Shown: positions 9,416 to 17,720 of the stretch, one piece after another
Layout of the letters: the number at the start of each line of letters is the position of its first letter
How positions within the stretch are numbered: the first letter of the stretch is position 1
Assembly: GCA_016125165.1 (NCBI GenBank)
Contig: WGMH01000008.1
Coordinates: 1-64,000 of the forward strand
DNA length: 64,000 bases
DNA from: Alphaproteobacteria bacterium
GTDB taxonomy: Bacteria; Pseudomonadota; Alphaproteobacteria; Micropepsales; Micropepsaceae
Direction: 5' to 3'
Notes under the pieces: generated by a model
Database searches by the model: none
What the model was told of the DNA's origin: nothing
What the model saw: only the letters and a program-made list of their open reading frames with translations
Made by a program: the position numbers and the translations under genes

Positions 9416-10304
9416 CCACCGGCAAGTTGGGGTCGGACTGCCAGTCTCGATAGCTGAGATAGTAGAGCCGGACCTTGGGGAATGCCGCGATCACAGCCGC
9501 CGAAGCTGCCAGTGATGAACGTGCGCCATCCTGACAATAGAAAATCAGCGTCTTGTCTGGATCGGCGCCATACCTGTTGAACGCCTTGCGAAGGCCGACA
9601 GCACCCATGAGACGCGCGACATCCTTCGGATCGAACAGAACCTGAAGCGGAATATTGATGGCACCGGGAATGTGCCCGCCGCGCGTGACGGGCGGAACCA
9701 GCTTCTTGCCGCTGTATTCTGCGGGGGTGCGCACGTCGATAAGCATTACGTCGGGATTTGTCAGGGCCCTTTCCACTTCCGCGCGCGACGCGATGGGAAC
9801 AGGCGGTTGCACGACGTGCGCCAGATAGTTGGCGGGAATGGGTGGCGTGGGCCCTGTCTGAGCCTTCAGTTTTCCGTTCGCTATCAGCTTTTGAATGGCG
9901 GGCCAGCCGCCGTTCACCAGCACCGCGCTGTAAACGCCATAATGGGAGAGAAGATAGCGCACGCGTGAGGCGAACTTCAGCTCGCCATCATCATACACCA
10001 CCACCGAGCGGCCCGGCCCGACTCCGATGCCGCCGATGTTGTGGCTCCATAAGGTGAGATCGTCGATCTTCTGCTGGCTGTAGCTGTCGGCAGTCCAGTC
10101 GTCCTGATCGACGCCGATCACACCCTGAAAATAGCCGGACGGATTCTCGGCGAGTTTCGACTGCACCGAGATCACGAGCGGATGCACATTCTCAAGATAG
10201 CGCGGCAAGTCCTCCGCCTCGATGACAAAGCGCGGACGGTCTGCGGCGGAAGCGGAACAGGCAAAAGCAGCAGCAACTATGACGGCTTTCACGAAGGTCT
10301 TCAT
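9375..10304 (-). CDS. Periplasmic two-domain rhodanese (sulfurtransferase)
   Basis: 309 residues. The start at 10304 has a good ribosome binding site (GGAGAGG, four bases upstream) and opens with a signal peptide cleaved near residue 20 (SASA|AD). Two rhodanese-like domains follow. The first has no clear active-site Cys; the second has DVRTPAEYSGKK, GHIPGAINIP and an active loop CQDGARSS with Cys257. The enzyme would move sulfane sulfur, as in thiosulfate or 3-mercaptopyruvate sulfurtransferases, but in the periplasm. It is a single gene, tail to tail with recQ. Confidence 0.85.
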   Translation of the reverse strand: MKTFVKAVIVAAAFACSASAADRPRFVIEAEDLPRYLENVHPLVISVQSKLAENPSGYFQGVIGVDQDDWTADSYSQQKIDDLTLWSHNIGGIGVGPGRSVVVYDDGELKFASRVRYLLSHYGVYSAVLVNGGWPAIQKLIANGKLKAQTGPTPPIPANYLAHVVQPPVPIASRAEVERALTNPDVMLIDVRTPAEYSGKKLVPPVTRGGHIPGAINIPLQVLFDPKDVARLMGAVGLRKAFNRYGADPDKTLIFYCQDGARSSLAASAAVIAAFPKVRLYYLSYRDWQSDPNLPVVTTAKRGISKSRR

Positions 10305-10429
10305 GGGCCTCTCCTGCAATGTGCCGAGCCTAGGCCAAGGCCGTACCGGTAACCAGACCGGCCATGGCAATTTGCGGGGCACAGCGCCTGTGATAGAGAC
10401 GCCTTCGCAATCCGTCCCAGGACACGCTT

Positions 10430-10957
10430 ATGCGCATTTCGAAGGCTGCCGTTTTCACAATCCTCGTTCTCGGCATGATCCCGCTCGGCGGATGCGGGGA
10501 CAAGGAACAGAAAGCCGAGACACAGAAGGCGGAAAAAACCATGACCTACGATCTGAGCGCAGGCTCGAACCAGAAATATCTCGCCGAGAATTCCGCGAAG
10601 GACGGCGTAAAAACGCTGCCGAGCGGCCTGCAATACCGCATCATCAAATCTGGCGCGGGCAGTTCGCCGACAAGTGGAATGGACATGGTGACCGTGACTT
10701 ACAAGGGCTGGTTGATCGACGGCACCGTGTTCGACCAGACCGGACCCGGCCAAACGGCAAAATTCCCCGCTGGTCGCCTGATCCCAGGCTGGGTGGAAGC
10801 CCTGCGGATGATGAAGGAAGGCGATGAGTGGGAACTGACGATCCCCTCCAACCTTGCCTACGGCTCGCAAGGCGCTGGCGATGTGATTCCGCCGGATCAG
10901 ACGCTGGTGTTCCAGATGGCGCTGCTCAAGGTGGATCACCAGACGCCGCCGCAATAA
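10430..10957 (+). CDS. FKBP-type peptidyl-prolyl isomerase, lipoprotein
   Basis: 175 residues. A lipoprotein signal ends LGGC (Cys22), followed by a Lys/Glu-rich linker and an FKBP domain (YKGWLIDGTVFDQT, GWVEALRMMKEGDEWELTIPS, LAYGSQGAGDVIPPDQTLVF). It would speed proline isomerisation in the envelope, probably as a folding helper like FkpA or Mip. The FKBP core residues that line the ligand pocket (Y, D, F, W, Y) can be traced in the motifs. dusB starts seven bases after the stop, so the pair is probably one transcript. Confidence 0.9.
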   Translation: MRISKAAVFTILVLGMIPLGGCGDKEQKAETQKAEKTMTYDLSAGSNQKYLAENSAKDGVKTLPSGLQYRIIKSGAGSSPTSGMDMVTVTYKGWLIDGTVFDQTGPGQTAKFPAGRLIPGWVEALRMMKEGDEWELTIPSNLAYGSQGAGDVIPPDQTLVFQMALLKVDHQTPPQ

Positions 10958-10964
10958 GGACGCG

Positions 10965-11972
10965 ATGCAAGTGGGCATCTCCATCGGCGGCGTTGCAATC
11001 GCTGGCCGCGCGCTGATCGCGCCGATGACCGGCGTATCCGATCTGCCGTTCCGCAGGGCCAGCGCGCGGCTCGGTGCATCCTATGTCGCGACGGAAATGG
11101 TAGCCTGCGAGAGCTTTGCGCGCGGCCGGCCTGATGTGGTGCGCCGCGCGGCGGTAGGTGACGGGCTTCCGCTGATGGTCATTCAGCTTGTGGGCCGAGA
11201 TCCGCACTGGATGGCACAGGGAGCACAACTGGCCGAGGCGGCAGGCGCGCACATCATCGACATCAACATGGGCTGTCCCGCCAAGGAAGTGACAGGCGCG
11301 CTCTCCGGTTCGGCGCTGATGCGCGATCTGGATCTGGCTTCGCGCCTGATTGCTGCAGCCGTGAATGCGACATCGTTGCCCGTGACTTTGAAAATGCGTC
11401 TGGGCTGGGACAATGCCAGCCGCAATGCGCCAATACTTGCCGCGCGTGCTGAAGCGCTGGGGGTCAAGGCCATCACCGTGCATGGCCGCACACGGCAGCA
11501 ATTCTATACCGGTAGCGCGGACTGGCGCGCGATCGCTGAAGTCAAGCAGGCGGTGAGCGTGCCCGTGATCGTCAATGGCGACATCGTGGATGCACACAGC
11601 GCCCGCGAAGCGCTGGCGCAATCTGGCGCAGACGCGGTGATGATCGGCCGCGGTGCCTATGGCCGGCCGTGGATTTCAGCGGCAATCGATGCTGCTTTCC
11701 GAGATGAAACATATTGCGAGCCTGATGTGGAACAGCGCTTGGGCATCGTTCTGGACCACACGCGCGATTGCATGCACTTTTATGGCGAAGCCTTCGGCCT
11801 TCGCATGTTTCGCAAGCATCTGGGCTGGTACATCGCGCGTGCACCCTGGCCGGCGGATGAGACGGCGCGCCGTTCGGCAAAAGCTCACCTTTGCCGGATG
11901 GAGCGCGCGCAGGATATCGAGGACAGCCTGCTTGCGCTGTGGCATGGCGAAACGCTGGCGGAAGCGGCTTGA
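10965..11972 (+). CDS. dusB: tRNA-dihydrouridine synthase B
   Basis: 335 residues, family length. The FMN barrel starts with LIAPMTGVSDLPFR; the catalytic Cys104 lies in NMGCPAKEVTG; the conserved KMRLGW, HGRTR and NGDI segments follow, and IGRGAYGRPW closes the phosphate-binding site. It reduces uridine in the D-loop of tRNAs. In many alphaproteobacteria dusB heads the dusB-ntrB-ntrC block; here a saccharopine-dehydrogenase-like gene on the other strand follows instead. It is probably translated from the FKBP transcript. Confidence 0.93.
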   Translation: MQVGISIGGVAIAGRALIAPMTGVSDLPFRRASARLGASYVATEMVACESFARGRPDVVRRAAVGDGLPLMVIQLVGRDPHWMAQGAQLAEAAGAHIIDINMGCPAKEVTGALSGSALMRDLDLASRLIAAAVNATSLPVTLKMRLGWDNASRNAPILAARAEALGVKAITVHGRTRQQFYTGSADWRAIAEVKQAVSVPVIVNGDIVDAHSAREALAQSGADAVMIGRGAYGRPWISAAIDAAFRDETYCEPDVEQRLGIVLDHTRDCMHFYGEAFGLRMFRKHLGWYIARAPWPADETARRSAKAHLCRMERAQDIEDSLLALWHGETLAEAA

Positions 11973-11975
11973 CTA

Positions 11976-13076
11976 TTACGCTTCACGAATGCCGGTGACG
12001 ATACCGCGCGCAGCAAAGACTTTCTCAAAATCCGCAAGTGACAGTTCGTTGATCGCAGGTCGTGCTCCATATGATGGCGGCACGCCGTCAAGAGCTTTGC
12101 GAACAAGAATCGCCACACCGATGGACGGAATGAAGGGCCCCCGGTCGTCCTCTGCAACCAGGTGCCACGCACGTTTGCGCAGAGCACCGACGGCATCCAT
12201 GCCCCCCACCTCCACGAACATGCCACCGCGATGGTCACCCCAGCGCAACCGGCGCGTCGCCCAATACATGAGGTGCGAGAGCGGAGAGAGTGTGGGCAGG
12301 ATGCGCAATCGCACAAGCCACGCACAGCCGATCAGTGCCCAGTGCAGTACTTCCGGCGAAGGACCTGCACCGAACCAGACATGCCGGATTTCCGGAAAGA
12401 GCTTTTGCAGCAGAATATCATCCGGCACCGATACGCGTGAAAACAGCACATCGCGCAACGGCGAATGGCCTGGCAGTCCAATGGTGCGCCGAATTTGCGC
12501 GGTGAAGGCATAGCCGCTGGCGCGCTGTCCCGCCTGCGCCGCCATGGCCCGTATCACGTTCTCCCCCACACCCGCGCGCGGCGATGGCGCTATGCCTCCA
12601 CAAACAGACGTAACAGCGCGATAGCCCTGCGCGAGGTGACGAATGACAGCAGAGGACAACGCGGGGAGCGTGGACACGCCGGAGATCGCAAATACACGCG
12701 CGCGCACGGCCACGGGATCGAAGCGCGCGATGCCGGATACGAATTCCGGTGAGTCCGCCAGATCGATGTAGGAAATCTGTCGCGCGATGCAGGCTTCCAC
12801 GAGCCTGTGCCCGTATTCCTGAAACGGCCCGCTGGCATCGACAACGATATCGACCATCAGAGCAGCAAGCTGGCAATCGAGATCGCCATCGCGGTCGAAG
12901 AAAGCAGGAACCAACTGCGCCCTCGCAGCACGCGAAACGCAGAAGCGCTGAGCCTTTTGCAAATTGCGCCCCGCTACGATCAATGTGAGACGCGGTTCGT
13001 CTTCAAGCAGGCTCACAAGGCGGCCGCCGAAGGTGCCATAGCCGCCAACGATCAGGATCCTTAAGGCACAGGTCAT
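11976..13076 (-). CDS. Saccharopine dehydrogenase-like NAD(P)-binding protein
   Basis: 366 residues. The N-terminus ILIVGGYGTFGGRLVSLL is a Rossmann nucleotide-binding motif, and the body follows the SDR-like saccharopine dehydrogenase N-domain family (AGRNLQKAQ, VVDASGPFQEYGHRLVEACI, YIDLADSPEFV). A hydrophobic segment near residues 245-265 hints at membrane contact. The substrate is unknown; relatives include trans-acting enoyl reductases and lysine-pathway enzymes. The ATG at 13076 overlaps the stop of the upstream GNAT gene by four bases (ATGA), so translation is likely coupled. Confidence 0.8.
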   Translation of the reverse strand: MTCALRILIVGGYGTFGGRLVSLLEDEPRLTLIVAGRNLQKAQRFCVSRAARAQLVPAFFDRDGDLDCQLAALMVDIVVDASGPFQEYGHRLVEACIARQISYIDLADSPEFVSGIARFDPVAVRARVFAISGVSTLPALSSAVIRHLAQGYRAVTSVCGGIAPSPRAGVGENVIRAMAAQAGQRASGYAFTAQIRRTIGLPGHSPLRDVLFSRVSVPDDILLQKLFPEIRHVWFGAGPSPEVLHWALIGCAWLVRLRILPTLSPLSHLMYWATRRLRWGDHRGGMFVEVGGMDAVGALRKRAWHLVAEDDRGPFIPSIGVAILVRKALDGVPPSYGARPAINELSLADFEKVFAARGIVTGIREA

Positions 13077-13675
13077 AAGGCGATGCCGAAGAAGATCACG
13101 TCATAGGGTGACTGCAGGCGAGATATTTCGGAGAATCCATAAGCTCGATAGAAGCGTACCGCGCGAGCATTGGAGATACCCACGCCCAGATGCACGCCCT
13201 TCACGCCCCGCGCGCGCATCGCCCCCAACCAATGATCGATCATGTGCCTGCCCATGCCTTTTCCCTGCAGGCGCGGTAGAAGATCGATATGCAGATGCGC
13301 GGGCCAGGACTCGCTGAGCTTACGCGGCGTGCGCGGCGGGTGATGGAAGTGACGTATCATCCGCGCATCGAATTCGCTTTCGCCGGAGCCTTCGGGATAG
13401 CGCGCACGCAATTTTGGCCACCATTCGCTCTCCAGCCGTTTCTCGAATCTGTAGGTGTCGGCAGCGCCGATCACATAGCCCGCGACGCCTTGTTCATCCT
13501 CGGCCACGAAACAACTCTGCGGCTCCAGCGCGCCATAAGGCCCGGCATAAACATGGCCTATGACCCTCGGATCTCGATAAAGATGCGTGGCATCGGCACC
13601 CGCCAGACCGGTTTCAAGGCAGATGCGATACAGCGCATCTTCGTCCTCGGGGCGATAGGGGCGGACCGTTGCCAT
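13073..13675 (-). CDS. GNAT-family N-acetyltransferase
   Basis: 200 residues from the ATG at 13675; an open frame extends further upstream but has no family signal. The start VRPYRPEDEDALYRICLETG is the typical GNAT beta1-alpha1, and the acetyl-CoA loop reads RLQGKGMGRHMIDHW, followed by HLGVGISNARAVRFYRAYGF. The middle has an insertion like that in the acetyltransferases related to bacterial O-GlcNAcase-linked domains. The substrate is unknown. It overlaps the next gene by four bases, so the two should be made together. Confidence 0.85.
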   Translation of the reverse strand: MATVRPYRPEDEDALYRICLETGLAGADATHLYRDPRVIGHVYAGPYGALEPQSCFVAEDEQGVAGYVIGAADTYRFEKRLESEWWPKLRARYPEGSGESEFDARMIRHFHHPPRTPRKLSESWPAHLHIDLLPRLQGKGMGRHMIDHWLGAMRARGVKGVHLGVGISNARAVRFYRAYGFSEISRLQSPYDVIFFGIAL

Positions 13676-13733
13676 CGATTCCTTCCGTTCCAGCGAAAGC
13701 ACTCTAAGATGCACCGCGCGGGAGGCAAAAGAC

Positions 13734-14567
13734 ATGACACAAAATCTTGCGCAGCAACTGGGATACGGCGCAGATGAGCGCCTTGCCATCTTCAATTGCG
13801 ACGACCTGGGTTCAAGCCTTTCGGCCAATCTGGCGTGCGAAGAGGCTCTGCGGCGCGGGTTTGCAACCAGCGCTACCTTGATGGTGCCCTGCCCTTGGGC
13901 GCGAGAGGCGGTGGAGCGCTGCAAAGACCTCGACATCGGCGTGCACCTGACGCTGACGAGCGAATACCCGCTGTACCGCTGGCGTTCCATGACAGGGGCG
14001 GCCTCCTTGCATGATGCAGACGGGTTTCTCCCGCGCACGGCGCAGGAGGTGTGGGCAAAGGCGGATCTGCGCGCCGTCGAAGCGGAATGCCGGGCGCAGA
14101 TTGATGCTGCGCTTGGTTGGGGTCTCGATGTGACGCATCTGGATTCGCACATGGGGACGATGCAAATGCAGCCAGAATATTTTTCCATCTATATGAAACT
14201 GGCGAAGGACTACCGCCTGCCGCTTCGCATGGTGAGCACGGGAGCCGAACGTCATTTGGGCTTTGCCTGCCGCGAACTGGCGCGACAAAACGGGATACTC
14301 TTCATCGACCATTTTGTTCTGCAATGGGGACAGACCACGCACATGGTGATTGAGAATGCCATTTCGAAAATGCGCCCCGGGGTAACGGAATTTTGCCTGC
14401 ACCCAGTTCTGGATGGCCCGGAGCTTCATGCCTATGACCCGACCCAGGCGCATATCCGCGCGCATGATCATGCCTGCGTAATGGACGAAGGTCTGGCGCA
14501 TGATATCAAGCGGGCGGGCATCCGATCCATTAGCTTCCGGCCTTTGCGCAATGCGATGCGGGGATGA
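13734..14567 (+). CDS. YdjC/ChbG-type carbohydrate deacetylase
   Basis: 277 residues. The metal-site motifs are present in order: NCDDLGSS (21-28) supplies the Asp pair, DIGVHLTLTSEYP the first His, and THLDSHMGTMQ the next. This matches the ChbG/HpnK/YdjC family, which deacetylates acetylated sugars such as chitooligosaccharides or hopanoid sugars. There is no signal peptide, so it acts in the cytoplasm. It is divergent from the GNAT gene across 58 bases, a shared promoter region. The sugar substrate cannot be told from the sequence. Confidence 0.85.
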   Translation: MTQNLAQQLGYGADERLAIFNCDDLGSSLSANLACEEALRRGFATSATLMVPCPWAREAVERCKDLDIGVHLTLTSEYPLYRWRSMTGAASLHDADGFLPRTAQEVWAKADLRAVEAECRAQIDAALGWGLDVTHLDSHMGTMQMQPEYFSIYMKLAKDYRLPLRMVSTGAERHLGFACRELARQNGILFIDHFVLQWGQTTHMVIENAISKMRPGVTEFCLHPVLDGPELHAYDPTQAHIRAHDHACVMDEGLAHDIKRAGIRSISFRPLRNAMRG

Positions 14568-14594
14568 AGCGTCAATGCCGAATCGGGAATTGTC

Positions 14595-16391
14595 TTAGCG
14601 TCGCGCCAGTTCCTCGCGCAGCATTTCAAGTTCGAGCCAGCGTTCTTCGGCTGCCGAAAGCTCGGCTTCGGAGGCGGCCAGTTTATCGGAGAGAGCCGCG
14701 AATTTCTTCGCATCGCGCGCGTACAACCCCGGATCCGAGAGCTTTTCCCGGTATGCCGCGATATCACGCTCCAGCGCGGTCATTTTTGCTGGCAACGTCT
14801 CGAGCGCATGCTGATCAGAGAAGGTGAGCTTCCTGCGGGGCGCTTCACTGCGGGTCCTTGATTCTTTCGGCTTCGATGGCTGCTGTTCGGCCCTTGCGGA
14901 AACGCCTTCACCGCGCTGCGCCACCAAATCGCTATAACCGCCGGCATACTCGACGAAGCGGCCAAGCCCTTCGGCCATCAACACCGAAGTGGCGACGCGA
15001 TCGAGAAAATCGCGGTCGTGGCTGACGAGCAGCACTGTGCCGGGATAGTCATCGATCAACTCTTCCAGGAGGTCGAGTGTCTCCAGATCCAAATCATTTG
15101 TTGGTTCGTCAAGCACGAGAAGATTGGACGGTGTGGCGAGCGCCTTGGCCAGCATCAATCTTGCGCGCTCTCCGCCAGATAGAACCCGCACGGGGGTGCG
15201 CGCCTGTTCTGGAGTGAAGAGAAAATCCTTCATGTAGGTAACCGCGTGGCGGCGATGGCCGCCAACATCCACAAACTCACGCCCGCCTGTCAGGACATCG
15301 GAAAGCGAAGCGGCATCGTCCAACACCGCGCGAGTCTGATCCAGCGTGGCGAGCATCACATTGCTGCCAATTTTTATGACGCCACTGTCGGGAGAGAGCC
15401 TACCGGTCAGAAGGTTGATGAGGGTGGTCTTGCCCGCTCCGTTCGGGCCAACAAGACCAAGCCGGTCGCCGCGCGCCACGCGGATGGAAAAATCCTTTAC
15501 CACAGCGTTTTCGCCATAGGATTTGGAGATTCCTTTCGCCTCGATCACCAGCGAGCCGGTGTTGTTGGCGTCGGAAACCGCAAAATTCACGTTGCCCTTT
15601 GCATGAACCTGCTCGCGCCGCTCCCGGCGCATGGCGTTCAACTTGGCAAGGCGGCCCTGATTGCGCTTGCGGCGGGCAGTGACGCCGTACCGCATCCAGT
15701 GCTCTTCGGCCGCGATGCGGCGATCAAGCTTGTGACGCTCCAGCTCCTCCTGCTCCAGAACCTGATCGCGCCAGACCTCATAATCGCCAAAGCCCTTCTC
15801 CAGCCGCCGCGTTCGCCCGCGATCGAGCCAGACCGTGGCCCGCGACAGATTTTGCAGAAAGCGGCGGTCGTGGCTGATGAGCACAAGCGCACCGCGAGAG
15901 GCGCGCAGCTCTTCTTCCAACCATTCGATCGCGGGCAAATCCAGATGGTTTGTCGGTTCATCCAGCAGAAGAATGTCGGGCGCCGAGGCAAGGACTCGCG
16001 CCAGAGCCGCGCGGCGTGCCTCCCCGCCCGAAAGGCTGGCGGTGTTCTCGCCACCGGTCAGGCCGAGCTTTCCCAGCAGGTAATGCGCCCGGCTGACGTC
16101 ATCTCCTGGCGCAAGGCCGGACTCCACATAGGCGAACACATCAGCGAAGCCAGACAGGTTCGGTTCCTGCGGCAGATAGCGGATGGTTGCGCCGGGCTGG
16201 GCGAAGCGCGTTCCGTCTTCAGGTTCTATCGTGCCAGCCGCAATCTTGAGCAACGTCGATTTGCCAGATCCGTTGCGGCCAACAAGACAAAGCCGCTCGC
16301 CCGGCCCAACCGACAATTCCGCATTCTCCAGAAGCGGCACGCTGCCGAAAGCCATTCGGATGTTTTGCAACAGAAGTAGGGGCGCGGCCAT
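14595..16391 (-). CDS. uup: ABC-F ATPase, Uup type
   Basis: 598 residues from the ATG at 16391; the frame is open further upstream without family signal. Two ABC domains with no membrane segment: Walker A GRNGSGKST (38-46) with LSGGEARRAA, and Walker A GPNGAGKTT with LSGGERARL, plus LLLDEPTNHLD and LVLDEPTNDLD. A Lys/Glu-rich linker lies between and a coiled coil closes the C-terminus, as in Uup. ABC-F proteins act on the ribosome; Uup also affects branched DNA and transposon excision. It ends 28 bases from the YdjC gene, tail to tail. Confidence 0.92.
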   Translation of the reverse strand: MAAPLLLLQNIRMAFGSVPLLENAELSVGPGERLCLVGRNGSGKSTLLKIAAGTIEPEDGTRFAQPGATIRYLPQEPNLSGFADVFAYVESGLAPGDDVSRAHYLLGKLGLTGGENTASLSGGEARRAALARVLASAPDILLLDEPTNHLDLPAIEWLEEELRASRGALVLISHDRRFLQNLSRATVWLDRGRTRRLEKGFGDYEVWRDQVLEQEELERHKLDRRIAAEEHWMRYGVTARRKRNQGRLAKLNAMRRERREQVHAKGNVNFAVSDANNTGSLVIEAKGISKSYGENAVVKDFSIRVARGDRLGLVGPNGAGKTTLINLLTGRLSPDSGVIKIGSNVMLATLDQTRAVLDDAASLSDVLTGGREFVDVGGHRRHAVTYMKDFLFTPEQARTPVRVLSGGERARLMLAKALATPSNLLVLDEPTNDLDLETLDLLEELIDDYPGTVLLVSHDRDFLDRVATSVLMAEGLGRFVEYAGGYSDLVAQRGEGVSARAEQQPSKPKESRTRSEAPRRKLTFSDQHALETLPAKMTALERDIAAYREKLSDPGLYARDAKKFAALSDKLAASEAELSAAEERWLELEMLREELARR

Positions 16392-16498
16392 GGGGAGAAT
16401 TCGGATTTGCGCGGGTCTTCTAGCATGATCGCCCGCTCTGGAAACCTTGAACGCGCGCCGCACTGGCGCGGATTGGCAAAGCGGCCTAAAGACGGCAC

Positions 16499-17716
16499 AT
16501 GACGCCAGATATTCCCCCCGAATTCCGCCTGCTGGTGGCGGCTTCTCGCTGGCCGCACGATGCACGCAGCATTACGGCGGTGAAGGCTGCAGCGGACGAA
16601 GCCATCGACTGGGAGCATTTTCTGCGCGTGGCGACACGGCATCGCGTCGCGTCTCTTGCATATTCCGGCCTGAAAAGTGCGCAGGTTACGCCGCCGCCGG
16701 AAATCGCGAAATTGCTCGAAGCCTTCTCGATCCGGCAGGCGGGTCACAGCATGCATTTGGCCCATGAGGCAATGCGCATTCGCCGGGCGCTGGAAGAAAA
16801 ATCCATCGAACCGCTTTTCGTGAAAGGCGCCACGCTCGGAATGCTGGCGTATGGATCGATGGTGCTGAAGCAGGGCCGCGACATCGATGTTCTGGTGAAG
16901 CGCAGTGAGGTTTTCCCGACCCTCGAAATCCTGCGCGGCTTCGGTTACGAGCCAATCCACTTTGTTCCATCCGAACCCTGGCAGATTGAACCATGGATGG
17001 ACATGACAAAAGATCTGGAGGTCGTGGACCGATCGCGCGGCATGTCGGTGGAAATTCACTGGAAGCTGTCGGACAACAACGCTTTCTCGCGCACGCTGGA
17101 AAAACACTATGCCGCGCGCGAGATATCGCTCGGCTCCGGCATGAGCCTGCGCACGCTGGATCAACGGATTTTCGTGATCTATCTGTGCATACACGGCGCA
17201 CGTCACGCGTGGTTCCGGCTCAAATGGTCTGCGGATCTGGCGGCCATCTTCGCGCGCGCCACGCCTGCCGAACTTCAGGACTACGCCGCGTTCGCCAAGG
17301 AATGCCGAATGGAAGGGTGCTTCGCGCAGGCCATTCTGCTATGCGACAGCCTGTTTGAACTCGAAAATGTGCGGTCGATGGCAGAGCATTTCCGCAAGTC
17401 GCGCCGCTACAGGCTTTTGGAACGCATCGCCCTGCATATGATGACCTTGGGCAAGGGCGCGACCGAGGTGTGGGACGTTCGCTATGGCTCGGTGCCGCAA
17501 ATCTTTTCGCAGTTCATCGTTGGTGATGATGCCTCCTATTTCTGGAATGAGGTGCGTTCGCGCTTTGTGACAATTACGGACGTGGAAGAGCTGCGGTTGC
17601 CGCGCCACCTGACCTTCCTGTATCCGCTTCTGCATATACCGCTGGCAATCGGCCGCCGACTGCGCGACCGTGGCTTCATGCAACGCAGCGCACCCGTGGA
17701 AGCCAAGAAGACCTGA
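16499..17716 (+). CDS. Nucleotidyltransferase family protein (PF14907 type)
   Basis: 405 residues. LFVKGATLG (106-114) and KQGRDIDVLVK (124-134), with the paired acidic residues D128 and D130, are the nucleotidyltransferase core; VEIHWKL near 184-190 gives the third acidic residue. This is the uncharacterised nucleotidyltransferase family that often lies in exopolysaccharide and RiPP clusters, including lasso-peptide clusters with HPr-kinase-like tailoring enzymes. It converges on an ABC exporter with only four bases between the stops, and the lasso-type B2 gene is two genes further. A role as a tailoring enzyme is inferred from this setting alone; its target is unknown. Confidence 0.82.
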   Translation: MTPDIPPEFRLLVAASRWPHDARSITAVKAAADEAIDWEHFLRVATRHRVASLAYSGLKSAQVTPPPEIAKLLEAFSIRQAGHSMHLAHEAMRIRRALEEKSIEPLFVKGATLGMLAYGSMVLKQGRDIDVLVKRSEVFPTLEILRGFGYEPIHFVPSEPWQIEPWMDMTKDLEVVDRSRGMSVEIHWKLSDNNAFSRTLEKHYAAREISLGSGMSLRTLDQRIFVIYLCIHGARHAWFRLKWSADLAAIFARATPAELQDYAAFAKECRMEGCFAQAILLCDSLFELENVRSMAEHFRKSRRYRLLERIALHMMTLGKGATEVWDVRYGSVPQIFSQFIVGDDASYFWNEVRSRFVTITDVEELRLPRHLTFLYPLLHIPLAIGRRLRDRGFMQRSAPVEAKKT

Positions 17717-17720
17717 ACGG

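Noticed and set aside
16425-16502. 25-codon frame overlapping the nucleotidyltransferase start (tested as a precursor peptide)
   Set aside because: No leader motif, no Gly plus Asp/Glu spacing for a lasso ring, and no clear ribosome binding site.
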